Below are positions 34,436 through 45,192 of a stretch of DNA of 64,000 bases, one piece after another. Location: positions 28,260,969 through 28,324,968 of the forward strand of contig CM055102.1 of NCBI GenBank assembly GCA_029204225.1, read 5' to 3'. Position 1 is the stretch's first letter, and every line of letters begins with the position of its first letter. The stretch is from Diphasiastrum complanatum (Eukaryota; Streptophyta; Lycopodiopsida; Lycopodiales; Lycopodiaceae). Below the pieces are notes generated by a model. It was not told the origin of the DNA, ran no database searches, and saw only the letters and a list, made by a program, of their open reading frames with translations. A program made the translations under genes and the position numbers.

Positions 34436-35846
34436 AGGATCGACGAAGATATTAAGAAATTGTTGGATGCTGGCTTCATTTATGAAGTTCAACATACTGA
34501 TTGGGTATCACCCATTGTGGTTGTACCCAAGAAAAATGGCAAGCTTTGTATCTATGTCGATCTCAAAAACCTTAATGCGGTTACGAAGAAATACCATTTT
34601 CCCTTGCCTTTAACGACTCAAATCCTCGAGGAAATGGCAGGAGTTGAAGCTTTCAACTTCTTGAATGGATTCAGCAATATTTCCTTGTTCAAATATTTCC
34701 TTGAATGGTTTATGCTTATAACGTTATGCCTTTGGCTTATGCAACGCCCCTTCAACATTCCAAAGGGTCATGCAACTGGCCTTTCAAGATCTATTACATC
34801 GAATCGTGGAGATTTATCTCGATGATCTAGGTGTACATTCCTCCGCAGCTACACACCTTGACGCCCTGGAGAAAATCTTCATTCGCTGTCATAGATTTGG
34901 AATCTCACTAAACCCTGATAAATGCCAAATATGGGTCACCCATGGGGTCGTACTCGGGCAAATAATTTCAAAGGACGGTATTTCTACCGACCCGTCGAAA
35001 ATCAAGGTTATAGTGGAAATGCCCTTACCTGCAACAGTGAAGGAAGTATATGTCTTCCTCAGTCATACAAAGTATTATCGCATCTTTATAATCAACTATG
35101 TCGGCAAGGCACGTCTCATTTATTTAGTTGTGGTAGATCCTCGCTGGACCGAAGAACGAATTAAGGCCTTTGAGGAGTTGAAAACAGCCCTCACCGCGGC
35201 TCCCATACTCCGCTCGCCAAATTACACGAAAGAGTTTCATGTGCATATTGATGCAAGTAAGTATGCCATTGGAGGTCTTCTTGCGCAACCGGACGAGTAT
35301 GGCAAAGACTTTCCAATACGTTTCTTGAGCAGGCAATTGATGCCTGCTGAAGTAAACTATACAACCACCGAGAGAGAACCATTGGCGATGGTCTATGATG
35401 TGCAACAACTAAGACATTACTTATTAGGCCAGACCTTTGCGTTCTACACAGACCATCAAGCCCTTTTATATATCGTTAATAAATCCTGTAAAACGGGACA
35501 TATAGCTCGGTGGCTGTTGATTTTAGAGAAATTTAATTTTCGCGTAGTCATTCGGAAAGGGACTCAACATTTCATGGTGGACCACCTTTCCAGACTACCA
35601 AGTGCTGAAAAAGCAACTGCACCAGTCAACGATAATCTCCCTGATGCATGCCTTTTTCAGATTGATGCTACACCCTTATGGGCTGAGGAGATCACCCAGT
35701 TCCTCACAACAAGCAGACTCAAAGAAGGTCTGAGTACGGCGGCAAAAAAATTTTTTTTGCTAAAAGCAGTGCCCTTTCAGTTAATTGCGGGACAACTTTA
35801 CAAAAGGGGCGTTGACGGTATCATTCGCCGATGTGCTTATGAATAG
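34436..35846 (+). pseudogene. G1 reverse transcriptase and RNase H
   Basis: Reverse transcriptase fingers are at 34,460-34,690 (LLDAGFIYEVQHTDWVSPIVVVPKKNGK, VDLKNLNAVTKKYHFPLP). A segment near 34,690-34,770 that normally carries the TPWGTF and MPFGL blocks is shortened and out of frame. The frame at 34,770-35,846 has LAFQDLLHRIVEIYLDDLGVHSS, with YLDD in place of YVDD or FIDD, then RNase H (HVHIDASKYAIGGLLAQ, LSRQLMPAEVNYTTTEREPLAMVY, FYTDHQALLYI, VVDHLSR-like VDHLSRLPS). PR-RT-RH-IN order makes G1 a Ty3/Gypsy element. The deletion and stops make it inactive. Confidence 0.9.
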
Positions 35847-36258
35847 AGATACGACCTATCATATCTCAGGCTCATGAGGGCATTGGAGGTGGTCACTTTT
35901 TTGTTGAAGCCACAACGAAGATTATCCTTTGAGCAGGACTGTGGTGGCCATCTTTGTTTAAGGACATGTTTGCTGTCATTAAAGCATGTGATGTCTGTCA
36001 ACGAGCCAAGAAAAACAACAAAGCAGACTTCACGCCGTTGACTCCCATTATAGAAGGCGAAGCCTTCCATAAGTGGGGAATTGACTTTGTTGGACCAATG
36101 AGTCCAGCAGCAAAACATACTCAAGCTCGTTACATCCTCATAGCCACAGATTACGCCACTAAGTGGGTGGAGGCTCGAGCAACGAAGGACACCAACGCAA
36201 AAACAGTCGCACATTTTCTTTACGAAAATATTATTATACGTTTTGGCTGTCCCATTGA
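35847..36258 (+). pseudogene. G1 integrase, truncated
   Basis: The zinc-binding end CDVCQRAKKNNKA and the first catalytic Asp in WGIDFVGPMSP are present, then YILIATDYATKWVEA and IIIRFGCPIE. The block that should follow with the second Asp (the SDxGTxF region) and the catalytic Glu are gone: at about 36,258 the sequence passes into non-coding DNA. The N-terminal HH side before 35,954 is in other frames with stops. G1 cannot integrate on its own. Confidence 0.85.
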
Positions 36259-36560
36259 GTTTGGCTATTTTTCACCTCGTTCCTTGTTTATACTTCATAC
36301 CATTACTTATGTACTTTCTATGCATTCTCTTCTTCCTGTACATATTCCTGGGTCATGGATGTTCTAGATCAACAAATGATAGGCTACACCATCGAAAATG
36401 ATTCTCACACTTTAGCCATCTCATCTTTGTCTAACTGGTATCTCAAGCATACAAACATTCCTAGGGATACACTCTTTTCATAAGAGCTTCTACTCTGGGC
36501 CACACTCATATTTTCAACTTGACATTCTTCACTAGCATCACATAGATCCATTCCTTCATA
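36259..36560 (+). other. G1 spacer after truncated integrase
   Basis: About 300 bases with no coding similarity, between the integrase break and tandem array 2. The abrupt loss of integrase similarity suggests a deletion here. Confidence 0.5.
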
Positions 36561-36569
36561 TTGGGATTT

Positions 36570-36940
36570 TGTCAAATCTCAACCGACAGGATCCACTCAA
36601 ATCTCCACCAACGGGATCCACTCAAATCTCAACCGACGGGATTAGCTCAAATCTCAACCGACGGTATTCACTCAAATCTCAACCGACAGGATCAACTCAA
36701 ATCTCAACCGACGGAATCAGCTCAAATCTCAACCAACAGGATCAGCTCAAATCTCAATCGACGGGATCTGCTCATATCTCAACCGATGGATTTTTATCAG
36801 ATCTCGACCAATGCGACTCTCTCAGATCTTGACTGACACGACTCTCTCAGATATCGACCTACGCAACTCTCTTAGATTTCCGCCGACGCGACTCCATCAA
36901 ATCTCGACCGACGTTTCTCATTCAAAATCCAACGAACAGA
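36570..36940 (+). repeat. G1 tandem repeat array 2 (25 bp units)
   Basis: Units of TCAAATCTCAACCGACGGGA then TCAGC, about fourteen in tandem, degenerating to the right. Three frames across it give repetitive Gln-Ile-Ser-Thr type ORFs that are artefacts of the 25-bp period. Confidence 0.9.
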
Positions 36941-37589
36941 CACTTCCCATCGCATTCAAACCCAGTCGACGGCATCCATAAATGCCATCACCTCAACGCC
37001 ATTTGCACCTCAGCGAAGTGCGAACTCTGGGGCTCTTTGGCGACGATCTACTGGTGATTTTCCAGCTCTCCTACATGATCCTGGCGCTCTCTCATTCTGT
37101 GCATCCGTGGTTGCTTCCACACCATCTCCACCCAGTATCAACCATCCTAGTGTGTTTTCCATTGAGAGCGCCATCACAAACAATCTCCAAACCTAATATC
37201 ACCAATGGAGAACAACGCATTTGAAACATTTTGCATGCTGAGGGGTAGTGTCACGCAAGCATTCAACACGCTTCTGTTACACTATTGAGTATCACCTTTT
37301 AATCATACACACTTTTCTTTCATCATCTCCAAAAAACTCATTTTCACCGAAAGCTACTTTTTTTACATCTCCCAATATCTTCATCCTTTTCGCTCAGTCG
37401 CAAACATATACCAACATCTTCTTTTTCGAAATTTCTACATTCCATTGTTCACACCATACTTAGTTTGCCACACATCCTCTATACCCTTCTATCCACAACA
37501 CCTCCACTTTCACACACCTTCCTTCCCAACCTCAGGTCCTCACAGTCCATTCCTTTCCCGCCATCACTCCCTTCAACCAAACCTTCCAT
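36941..37589 (+). other. G1 spacer between arrays 2 and 3
   Basis: Pyrimidine-rich DNA with short ORFs of 71-80 residues and no domain. It may be the untranslated leader of the ORF that starts at 37,901. Confidence 0.45.
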
Positions 37590-37870
37590 CACATCTCAGC
37601 CGACGCCTTTCTATCACATCTCAATCGACGCCTTTCTATCATATCTCAGCCGACGCCTTTCTATCACATCTCAGCCGACGCCTTTCTATCATATCTCAGC
37701 CGACACCTTTCTATCACATCTCAGTCGATGCCTTTCCATCACATTTCAGCCGACAACCTCCGATCAAATCTCAGCCGACGCCCTCCACTCACATCTGAGC
37801 CAACACTCTCCGCTCCCATCTCAACCGACATTTGTTAACCCTGTCTGAAATCTCAACCGACACCCTTTTT
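37590..37870 (+). repeat. G1 tandem repeat array 3 (25 bp units)
   Basis: Units of TCACATCTCAGCCGACGCCT then TTCTA, about eleven in tandem. The core ATCTCAGCCGACG differs at one base from arrays 1 and 2. It lies just upstream of the ATG at 37,901. Confidence 0.9.
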
Positions 37871-37900
37871 TCCAGATTTTTATTTCCCAGTTTTTTCATC

Positions 37901-39975
37901 ATGTCTACCAACCCTGCTTTCAGTTCTAATGACCTTGAGGCCAATAAGCTCGACATCCAATTGTCCAAACTAGATTCTACTGAAATGCAACACTGGTACC
38001 AATAGGCAGCATCCTTCTTTCAAGCCATTGAGTTTCAGATGCCAGTCCTGACGGGGTATCAAAGCCCGTACCTCGTGCATATGATATTTGTCAACTACAA
38101 TGTTACATCAAAGTCGTGCCAACTAATAGTTCCTCCTGTGCGGAACTATGTTTACAACATATCATTTGCAACGGCCGACTTGCAACCTTTTGGGTTCCCA
38201 AGAGGACCCAATGCTATCACCAGGACACTTAAAAAAATCGAGCAAACAACATATTTCAAATTCATTGACCCATTCGTGGCCAAGTGGAAAAACAAGGACG
38301 GGTATCGAGTCGAAGCAATCAATGACCCACAACTACAAGCGGCATGTGCATACCTGACAAAGTGCACACAACGACCAAGAACCAAGTTGCAGAGGGTACC
38401 CATGTCCCTGTTTCACATGATGGTAGATTCACGACTGCATGCCTAGAACCTCTATGATTGGGCATAGTCTGTTTCAAACTACCTTCATGAGTGCGTTAAG
38501 AACAAGCAGCTGATAACAATACTCGAATATCTCTTGACAGATATCACCCTCCACCAAGTCCAGAACGGGCCAAAGCTTCAACAACACTTGCAGCTTGCGG
38601 ACAAGGCATGGGAAATTTCCATTGAGTCAATAAAGTCCAAATGTGCACAATCAAGGGCAACTTCACCATCGGGATCCCAGCCTAAACGAGTAAACACCAG
38701 TATTTTCCCTCTGGTACAGAAGCAAAGAAGCCCACAACTGGACTCACAAGCAGCTGCAACCTTCGGAGCTCAAGAGGCCGATACCTCCAAGGCCCAATTG
38801 CCAGACACAAGGCAACAAAGGATGCAAAAGAAGCTTCAAGCTGCAAGCACATCACCAAGGAGATCAGTTTCAGATTGTTCCACCTCAGATGATGGAAGCT
38901 CATCCACGGCCTCACCACCACACTCATCACCCTCACATGTCATTGACGGGGGTGATGGAGCAACTACCTCTACACCAGCACCTGACACGATAGTATCTCA
39001 AGTCACAAGTTAGCCAGATCAAGTCACCACCCCACCCACACTGATTACTACGCCAATGCCACCAACATCACCACCGGCACAAATTTTTTGGGGGGGAGGA
39101 GTGGGGATATCCAGTCCCCAGGTCACGGAAGCGGCTCAGCAACCACAAGACCAACAACCACAAGCCCAACAAGTCCACACATTGGACACATCGTAATATT
39201 TTGATGTTGCGGACCTGATGGAAATAAATGACAACGAGCCAGAGAAGGAGAAGCAGCCAGGAAGAAGTCTGACCCCTCCACTAGCCACCACCACAACAAT
39301 TACTAACATCATCCCTCCACTACCTCCACCTCCACCTCCATCTTCAGCTCTAACACCACGTTTATTTTTTGGTTTAGCCTCACCATCCCACACTCTAATC
39401 AGTACCCAACTCTCAAACTCACAAAAGCAGCCAAACACTCAATGATTGGCCTATCCAAAATGAGCTACCATATGCATTGTTTGGTTAGCCAATATCAAAT
39501 GCTCGAGAGCAAGGTCCGGCATCAAGACCAGGAAATCACACATCATCAGAGGCTGGCCAAAGAAAAAGAAAGAGAGACAGTGGAAATCAAATCCGTGATG
39601 GCCAGGCAAAAGACCACTCTAGAAGAGGTCCAGCAGCAACTGAAGCACCAGAAGGTCCAAATCGACCAAGTATGAGATGGATCATCAAGTGCAATGACAG
39701 TTGACGCTCCTCTAGTCAAGCCCAAGGATATTCCATTCCAGGCCCCACAGGCCCCAGCCATCCGGATGGAAAAATATGTAAGGCTAATCCAAGAACAAGA
39801 GGCCGAAAAGAAAAATTTCCGAAACATTGTGGCCAAGCAAGAGAGGATCATCCTGGAGTTCCAAAAGCAGCTGGAAGATACCACGAAGACCCTGCAGCAA
39901 GTCTTGGACAATGTGAACCAACTATGGGTGCAAGTCCCAAGCAGGCGCTCAATCAACAAAGCCACGGCACGATGA
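37901..39975 (+). pseudogene. G1 extra ORF X1 of unknown function
   Basis: I do not recognise this protein. It starts MSTNPAFSSNDLEANKLD and keeps one frame to 39,013 except for TAG codons near 38,004, at 38,444-38,446 and near 38,465. The N-terminal 200 residues look globular (YNVTSKSCQLIVPPVRNYVY, FGFPRGPNAITRTLKKIEQ). A Ser/Thr/Pro-rich linker follows, with a PPLPPPPPPSS run near 39,340. After a frame change near 39,440 comes a Gln/Lys/Glu-rich segment with heptad character (39,500-39,900: RLAKEKERETVEIKSVMARQ and RLIQEQEAEKKNF), likely coiled coil. It is in sense orientation between integrase and 3' LTR, where Athila-type elements carry an env-like gene, but I see no signal peptide or membrane segment. 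Confidence 0.55.
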
Positions 39976-40193
39976 TGGGAATGATGGAACAAGAAATCAG
40001 GACAGTCAAACCCAATCTTCAGACGGTAGCTCGGGATCGGTTTGCCAGAGAGCAGGTGCTGCTTCCAGAACTATTCCCTGACCCCTCCCACCTTTAACCC
40101 CTCCTCCTACTCTGCATTTAATTTTTTCAAAACATTTATTCCAACTTACCCGATTCTTTCATCTTCCCTCTCTCCATCACCTCCTAGCAAAAT

Positions 40194-41277
40194 AATGGGC
40201 CCATCAAAAGGTCCAGCTGACACATACAAGGCCCGATAGGACGAGTTCCTCCAACAACTCCACTCCCCCGGTGCGGCGTATAATTTGTTAAACCCACCCC
40301 CTCTGAAACCTGTCGTTTCCGCACCCCTCTCTCCAGATCATTCCATCTCTGACCTTCCAGAAACTAACACCGACATGGGGGGTGATGATGACTTCCTGGC
40401 AGATCAACCAAAGACAAGAAGGTTCTCGCCCAGACAAGATACGGGCACAACTGAGCAGTCGACAAGCGAGAAAGCCAATGAAAAAGACACGGGAACCAAG
40501 GCCCTAGATAATTATCTGGCGAGGCCATTCCAACTGTGTAGGACAACTTCCCCTACCAGGCCCATAAGCAAATTGGCTGACACAAGAGAGTCAGAAAAGT
40601 TTGAGAGGAAATACCCTCCCAACATGAGAGGAGGCAAAGAGGACGTAGATCAAAGCCAATACTCCACCAGGGCTGAGATCATCGCAGCGCTACAACCACA
40701 ACCGGAGTGGCGGAATAAAGTCATGAAAGATAGCAAATGACTCCAAGAGTATCTGAAGGCACCAACATGGAAGCGAGTAGATCCCTTCTACATGCCACTC
40801 AAACGCAGAAATCCATGGCCGATAGAAAAGCCACGAGTGGAGTTGGTAAACTGGCCAGTCATTTCGGGAATTTCAGAGAGAACCTCCCCGGATGATCTGA
40901 GGCTGCAGTTACTCGACTTCAGGCACAAGTACAAAACAAGTGTCGATCTTTGCGTGCAAGAAAGTGCCGAATATTGCAAATCTATGGTATTTTTTATGCA
41001 GCAAGATTGTTTTTGGGATCGAGGCTTGGATCCCATTAAGATCAATGCGAACGTAGCCCTCCAGTCGGAAGAAGACCATGAAATGATGGCCAGACTATAC
41101 TACATAGCGGCCTTTATGTCGTCGCGTTATGTGACCATGGTAGAGGACTAGCAAGAAATGGGCTTTGTGGAGAAGATAAGAGAATACCTGGGGCCGCTCA
41201 ATTTCAGAAGTAAGCTCCGCTTCCAAGTGTTTGAAGCCTTGGAGCGAAAGATGAGAGTGAGAAAGCAAACGGCATGA
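40194..41277 (+). pseudogene. G1 extra ORF X2 of unknown function
   Basis: I do not recognise this protein. It starts MGPSKGPADTYKAR after a pyrimidine-rich leader, and keeps one frame with TAG 40,237-40,239, TGA 40,738-40,740 and TAG 41,149-41,151, then continues as EMGFVEKIREYLGPLNFRSK up to TGA near 41,275. The first half is acidic and disordered (DMGGDDDFLADQPKTRR). The second half looks folded, with RNPWPIEKPRVELVNWPVISGIS, LLDFRHKYKTSVDLCVQE and ARLYYIAAFMSSRYVTM. X2 could be the second half of X1 or a separate gene; the 200-base leader between them favours a separate one. Confidence 0.5.
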
Positions 41278-41484
41278 CGACGAGGCGAGCAGGACTCACA
41301 AGAAGTTCTCAGGAAGGCTGGAATGTAGTGGCCAATTGAGAGACTTCCAATTTTGAAAAAAACAATAATAAATTTTTTTTTTGCAGATAATAAACACCTA
41401 GATTTATGGAAGCGAACGAAGATCCACGCTTTTCCAAGTGCCAAGCGAAAGACATCACCGGTGTTGTAGTGGGTCCTGCAACAG

Positions 41485-41499
41485 ATTAGGGGTGGATAA
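41485..41499 (+). other. Polypurine tract of G1
   Basis: Purine-rich AGATTAGGGGTGGATAA directly before the 3' LTR start at TG 41,500. The two T residues make it imperfect. Confidence 0.6.
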
Positions 41500-42592
41500 T
41501 GTTATCAGATTTCAGAGAATCTCCAGATGCCGAGCCAAGCCAAAGACACAAAATACCTCTCACCCATGACCGAGGAGGTCTCAGAAGGAGGAGAGCAGAA
41601 GAAGCTGAGAGCCGAGCATGAGAGCCGAGAGATTACTAGCTAGGATGACAGTGAGATATCTATGTGAGCCTACATGGTGTATCCCAGAGAAGGAACGACC
41701 ATGTAGGAGCTAGTCATATTGCTAAATAAATGTAGACCCCCCTTAAATTAGTTAGAGTGAGCCACCTTTTGATGGTGACCTTTAGTGGAAGGGCAAATTC
41801 CACATGTAATTTCTAATTTGGTGGAATTGCCACTTGGGCTCCACATAAGCAGCCTTCTTGCTTATTTAAGGGCTCCCCTCTCTTGTGAGGGAGCTTTGAA
41901 TGTATTGTCAAGTTCTCTGCAAATAAAGAGGATCCTCCACGAGTTCTTGATAATTGCTAAGCTCCTTGTTCATGGCAATGTTGTTGAGTGAAGTTTCTAT
42001 GAACATGCTTGATTTCCTTGTATTGTGGATTAACTAGGATCTTGTTTTCTTGTTTCTTACTTAGTTGTGGATTAGGATTCATTTCTTGTTTGTGGAATAA
42101 GATAGGAATCAGCATGCAAGTAAACTATAGGCTGGTTTGTGGTGTAGATCTTGCATACTTTTTTACATTCCAATTCTTGATTGTTCTTGGGCAATCTAAG
42201 CATCAAGAAATGAGTGTTTCTTGATTTTTGGACTGTTACTATGCTGTTAGGAATCTAGTTTCTTGTTTCTTGTTTCTTGTTTGAGTAGTTAATCTTGTTC
42301 ATGATTGTTTTCTGATTTAGTAGATAGTGGTAGGATTGCTCCTTGTTCCAAAACGTTGACCTTCTTGAGCTAAGACTGGTTACATGGCTGGTTAATGCAT
42401 GTAGCTGAGTATCAGATCTGTGACTCCCACTGACAGGCTGGGAAATACACGCTGCAATCTGAGTAACACTTCTGTCTAGTAACTGTTCTAATAAAGAAGA
42501 AGATCCGTAAGAACCCTAAATACAGAAGAAAGAACGAAGAAGTAAAGAAACCCAAAGAACCGTGTTCACAGATAGAGTGGAATCTGTGAACA
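41500..42592 (+). mobile_element. 3' LTR of Gypsy element G1
   Basis: 1,093 bp, from TGTTATCAGATTTC to GAATCTGTGAACA, uninterrupted. The target duplication GAGGA stands at 42,593-42,597 and matches 24,370-24,374. The LTR shows the empty site of C2b near 41,904. Confidence 0.95.
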
Positions 42593-42597
42593 GAGGA

Positions 42598-42845
42598 TCA
42601 ACAAACTTTCATTGAAAGATGGTGGAGATGACAAAGCACTCTTCATCAGAGACAAGTCAAGAGGCAAGGTCAAAGTTCAACAAAAACTCAAGAAGGACAA
42701 AGCCAAAGAAGGTGGTGAGGATCAATCCTCACAAGTTGCAACATCTAGTGGCAAGAAGAAGCTGTCAAAGATCAAGTGTTTTTTTTGTGGCAAGAAATGC
42801 CACTATGCATCAAACTGTTTCAAGAAGAAGAACCAATCTAAACAA
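42598..42845 (+). pseudogene. Copia C2 gag, 3' part with zinc knuckle
   Basis: Resumes C2 gag after G1 with INKLSLKDGGDDKALF, corresponding to the MDRLSIQGGDDQALF block of C4. It has a Lys-rich region and the zinc knuckle CFFCGKKCHYASNC, where relatives have GKKGHYASEC, so two positions are changed. Similarity to Copia ends at about 42,845 after KKKNQSK; protease and everything downstream of C2 are absent. Confidence 0.9.
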
Positions 42846-42889
42846 GTCATTAGAGGAGTTCTTAATATCAAAAAGACCCTTTAAGGAAT

Positions 42890-43373
42890 GCCATGTAGGA
42901 TATACAAAAATATCAAAATAAAAAAAAAAACAATATTGTTTATTTGCTTGCCCACACCACTCCCAAGGCCTCCCCAACTCCCAATGATCTACCCACAGTG
43001 TCTATAGTCACAGTTAAGAACTGTTAACAGTTCGCAGTATAACTTGACTAAATTCAAAAATATTCCCTCCATTGGTTACGAAAAGGGCAATATTTTCACT
43101 GGATCTAAAATATGACCGCCATCCCCAAATTCGAATCAGGAAAAATTGCAAAATGTTTACATATGCATTCCTTCCACGAGAATGGAAATATGAGCACCAA
43201 CTACCTATTGGAATGAAAAAATGAGCGGCATTTCCAAATTTGAATCAAGCATACAAGCATGGAGATTGGATTGATTGTACATAGTATATAATATAATCAA
43301 AGATGAGTATTTTGTTTTGCTTCATAGAATTTGGTCATAGTACTTTGATGCAACTGATTACTCAAATATTTTT
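42890..43373. other. Spacer without a supported gene
   Basis: About 480 bases. A degenerate duplicate is visible: ATGACCGCCATCCCCAAATT near 43,111 and ATGAGCGGCATTTCCAAATT near 43,220. No LTR end was found that would close C2. Confidence 0.4.
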
Positions 43374-43796
43374 TTGATGATGATATTATATCATCTACAT
43401 GTGGATATCCCTATTGGTTTGGCACCTTTGCAGAGAAGAGGAGGCAAAGGAGTTCAAATATCTGCTGAAGATCGTTCTCGTTACAGGGCAGAAGGAAAGA
43501 AAAATTTGGATTTGTGGACAGATGGAATATTATATCCACAAGATCCAAGCACTTTGACACATCCCACATTCTCTTCAATAACTCATTTAGTTACATGGAT
43601 ATGCAATGGGCATAGTAGATTACTAGGATATTGTGAAAGATTGCAAAACCATGGAAAACAACTTTATATGAATAAAGTTCACTTTTTAGAAGATGAGTTA
43701 ATTCGGATATCCTCTTATTGTCAGAATAGAGATTGTCATCTCCAAAAGACGTTAGAAGAAATGAACAACTTAAAAAAAAATAATGAATCATTATAG
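43374..43796 (+). pseudogene. N-terminal ORF of a putative transposase-like gene
   Basis: Encodes 140 residues with GLAPLQRRGGKGVQISAEDRSRYRAEG, a Trp/Cys segment (ITHLVTWICNGHSRLLGYC) and a C-terminal helix rich in Leu, Glu and Asn (EDELIRISSYC, LQKTLEEMNNLKKNN), probably coiled coil. No family recognised. It is grouped with the ORFs at 44,140-45,492 because spacing, strand and composition fit exons or broken parts of one gene. Confidence 0.35.
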
Positions 43797-44139
43797 AAGA
43801 TAACAATCAATATCAAATTAGAACTAGAGCAAATGCAATCAGTCTTACAGTCTATTCGTATTGAAAACTTACAATTATTGAAGGATGTGGATTTGGTAAA
43901 GAAGAAGGCTGAAAGTAAGAAGCAAAAGTGACAAAGTTGCAAGGATATTCAAACGCTTTCAAAAGGAGGTTATCGAAATAGAAGGATCCGTGCATTCAAG
44001 TAAGCATATTCTGAATTTTGTAAGTTTTTCAATGACATTTGGATTTAATTTCAGCTATGGTGATATTCTGTTAATTAGTAGCTCCTCGGAATATTAAAGA
44101 CAATGCTTCACTAGGAATGTCATTGGGCACAATATTGAC

Positions 44140-44736
44140 TTGCAATCCACTGAGTGTATCATGATGAGCAATAGGATTTCAAATGTAAAGTGTAAAATAG
44201 CAGAGTCTTTGATGGTGGACATTCAAAATATTTTAGATAAGACTATAGTTCAGGGTGCTTGTGATTTTGCAAGTATTAGTAGGGAAGCATATGCAACAAT
44301 ATTTAAACTAATTAGAAAAGCTTTTAAGCAAGTTCAAATCAGAAAAGTCCCAATCCCTAGGACATATCACTTGAAGAAAGAGAGGGATACATTAAACATA
44401 GGTATGCATAAGATCACTAGAACTCCATTTCATATTGAGGAGGTGTATGAAACTGATGGAAGATCGATATTCTATAATTCATCAAACAATTTATTTGTTG
44501 ATCTAAATTACTTGCTGAGATACATCGTCACATTCTATGATATAACCTATGAAAAGGTGAATGGCAAAATAATCATAGTACTTAAGTTAGATGAGTCAGA
44601 AATTGTGAAAGGGCAGAAGATTGAAAGGGTTAGTATAACTCTCATGAATGGTGCTCTATCACCAACAGAGAACCAAAAATATTTCAAATTCAGTGTCCAG
44701 TCAGAAAATGATATATGGTGGTTGGCAGCGTTTTAG
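44140..44736 (+). pseudogene. Putative DDE transposase-like gene, part 1 (first Asp block)
   Basis: 198 residues. VPIPRTYHLKKERDTLNI is followed by a run ending KIIIVLKLDESEIVKGQKIERVSITLMNG. A beta strand, Asp, then a hydrophilic turn and a second strand is the shape of the first catalytic Asp of RNase H-fold transposases. The ORF ends in TAG at 44,734-44,736, immediately followed by GTAACT. If that codon was once CAG, it would be a normal exon end CAG|GT, with an 81-bp intron (44,737-44,817, ending GGACAG) before the next part. Confidence 0.4.
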
Positions 44737-44817
44737 GTAACTAGCCTCATTATTACATTACATTCATTGAATAGTATTAATACATTGTAAACTAAGTCTG
44801 ATTAATTCTTTGGACAG

Positions 44818-45162
44818 GTGTTGAAAGAGGATCATGATATATTATCATGGATATTCTCAAGGACATCTTATCCTAGGATCATCAAGGACCATATGGATGG
44901 AGGACTTCTCAATGTTCCAGGAGCTGGAGACTTCAATGTTGAATGGCACTTAGCAGGTGATTTGAAAACATTGAAATGTATGTATAATATCTCTCACGGT
45001 GCTACATCAAAACGCCCTTGTTTGTACTGCATGAAAATGGCAAAAGATGTAACTAGGAGTATAGGAATTACTAGAGAATATGCAGATCCAAACTGGAAGC
45101 CTGTGTTGTCTATTCCCTTAAAAATGTGCATGTTTGCACTCTTCATGCAAAAGTTAGATTAA
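44818..45162 (+). pseudogene. Putative DDE transposase-like gene, part 2 (second Asp and CxxC block)
   Basis: 114 residues starting LKEDHDILSWIFSRTSYPR. The key segment is GAGDFNVEWHLAGDLKTLKCMYNISHGATSKRPCLYCM: an Asp after a hydrophobic strand, and a CxxC about 20 residues later. CMC, Transib/RAG1 and some other transposases share a second Asp followed by CxxC. Near 45,120 the frame should change: another frame reads VHVCTLHAKVRLIEKIIYLHIVFAWN to about 45,215, continuing the protein. At least one frameshift therefore exists. Superfamily not assigned. Confidence 0.4.
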
Positions 45163-45192
45163 TAGAAAAGATCATTTATCTTCATATAGTTT

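Noticed and set aside
36561-36836. Repeat protein with Gln-Ile-Ser-Thr-Asp units
   Set aside because: The 25-bp period is not a multiple of three, so every frame shows the same pseudo-repeat; no initiation context.
39217-40000. Envelope-like protein in G1
   Set aside because: The position fits, but X1 and X2 show no signal peptide, transmembrane segment or cleavage site.
44818-45162. Assignment to RAG1/Transib
   Set aside because: The Asp-CxxC arrangement is compatible but is shared with other superfamilies; no terminal repeats or 5-bp duplications were seen and sequence similarity is not specific.
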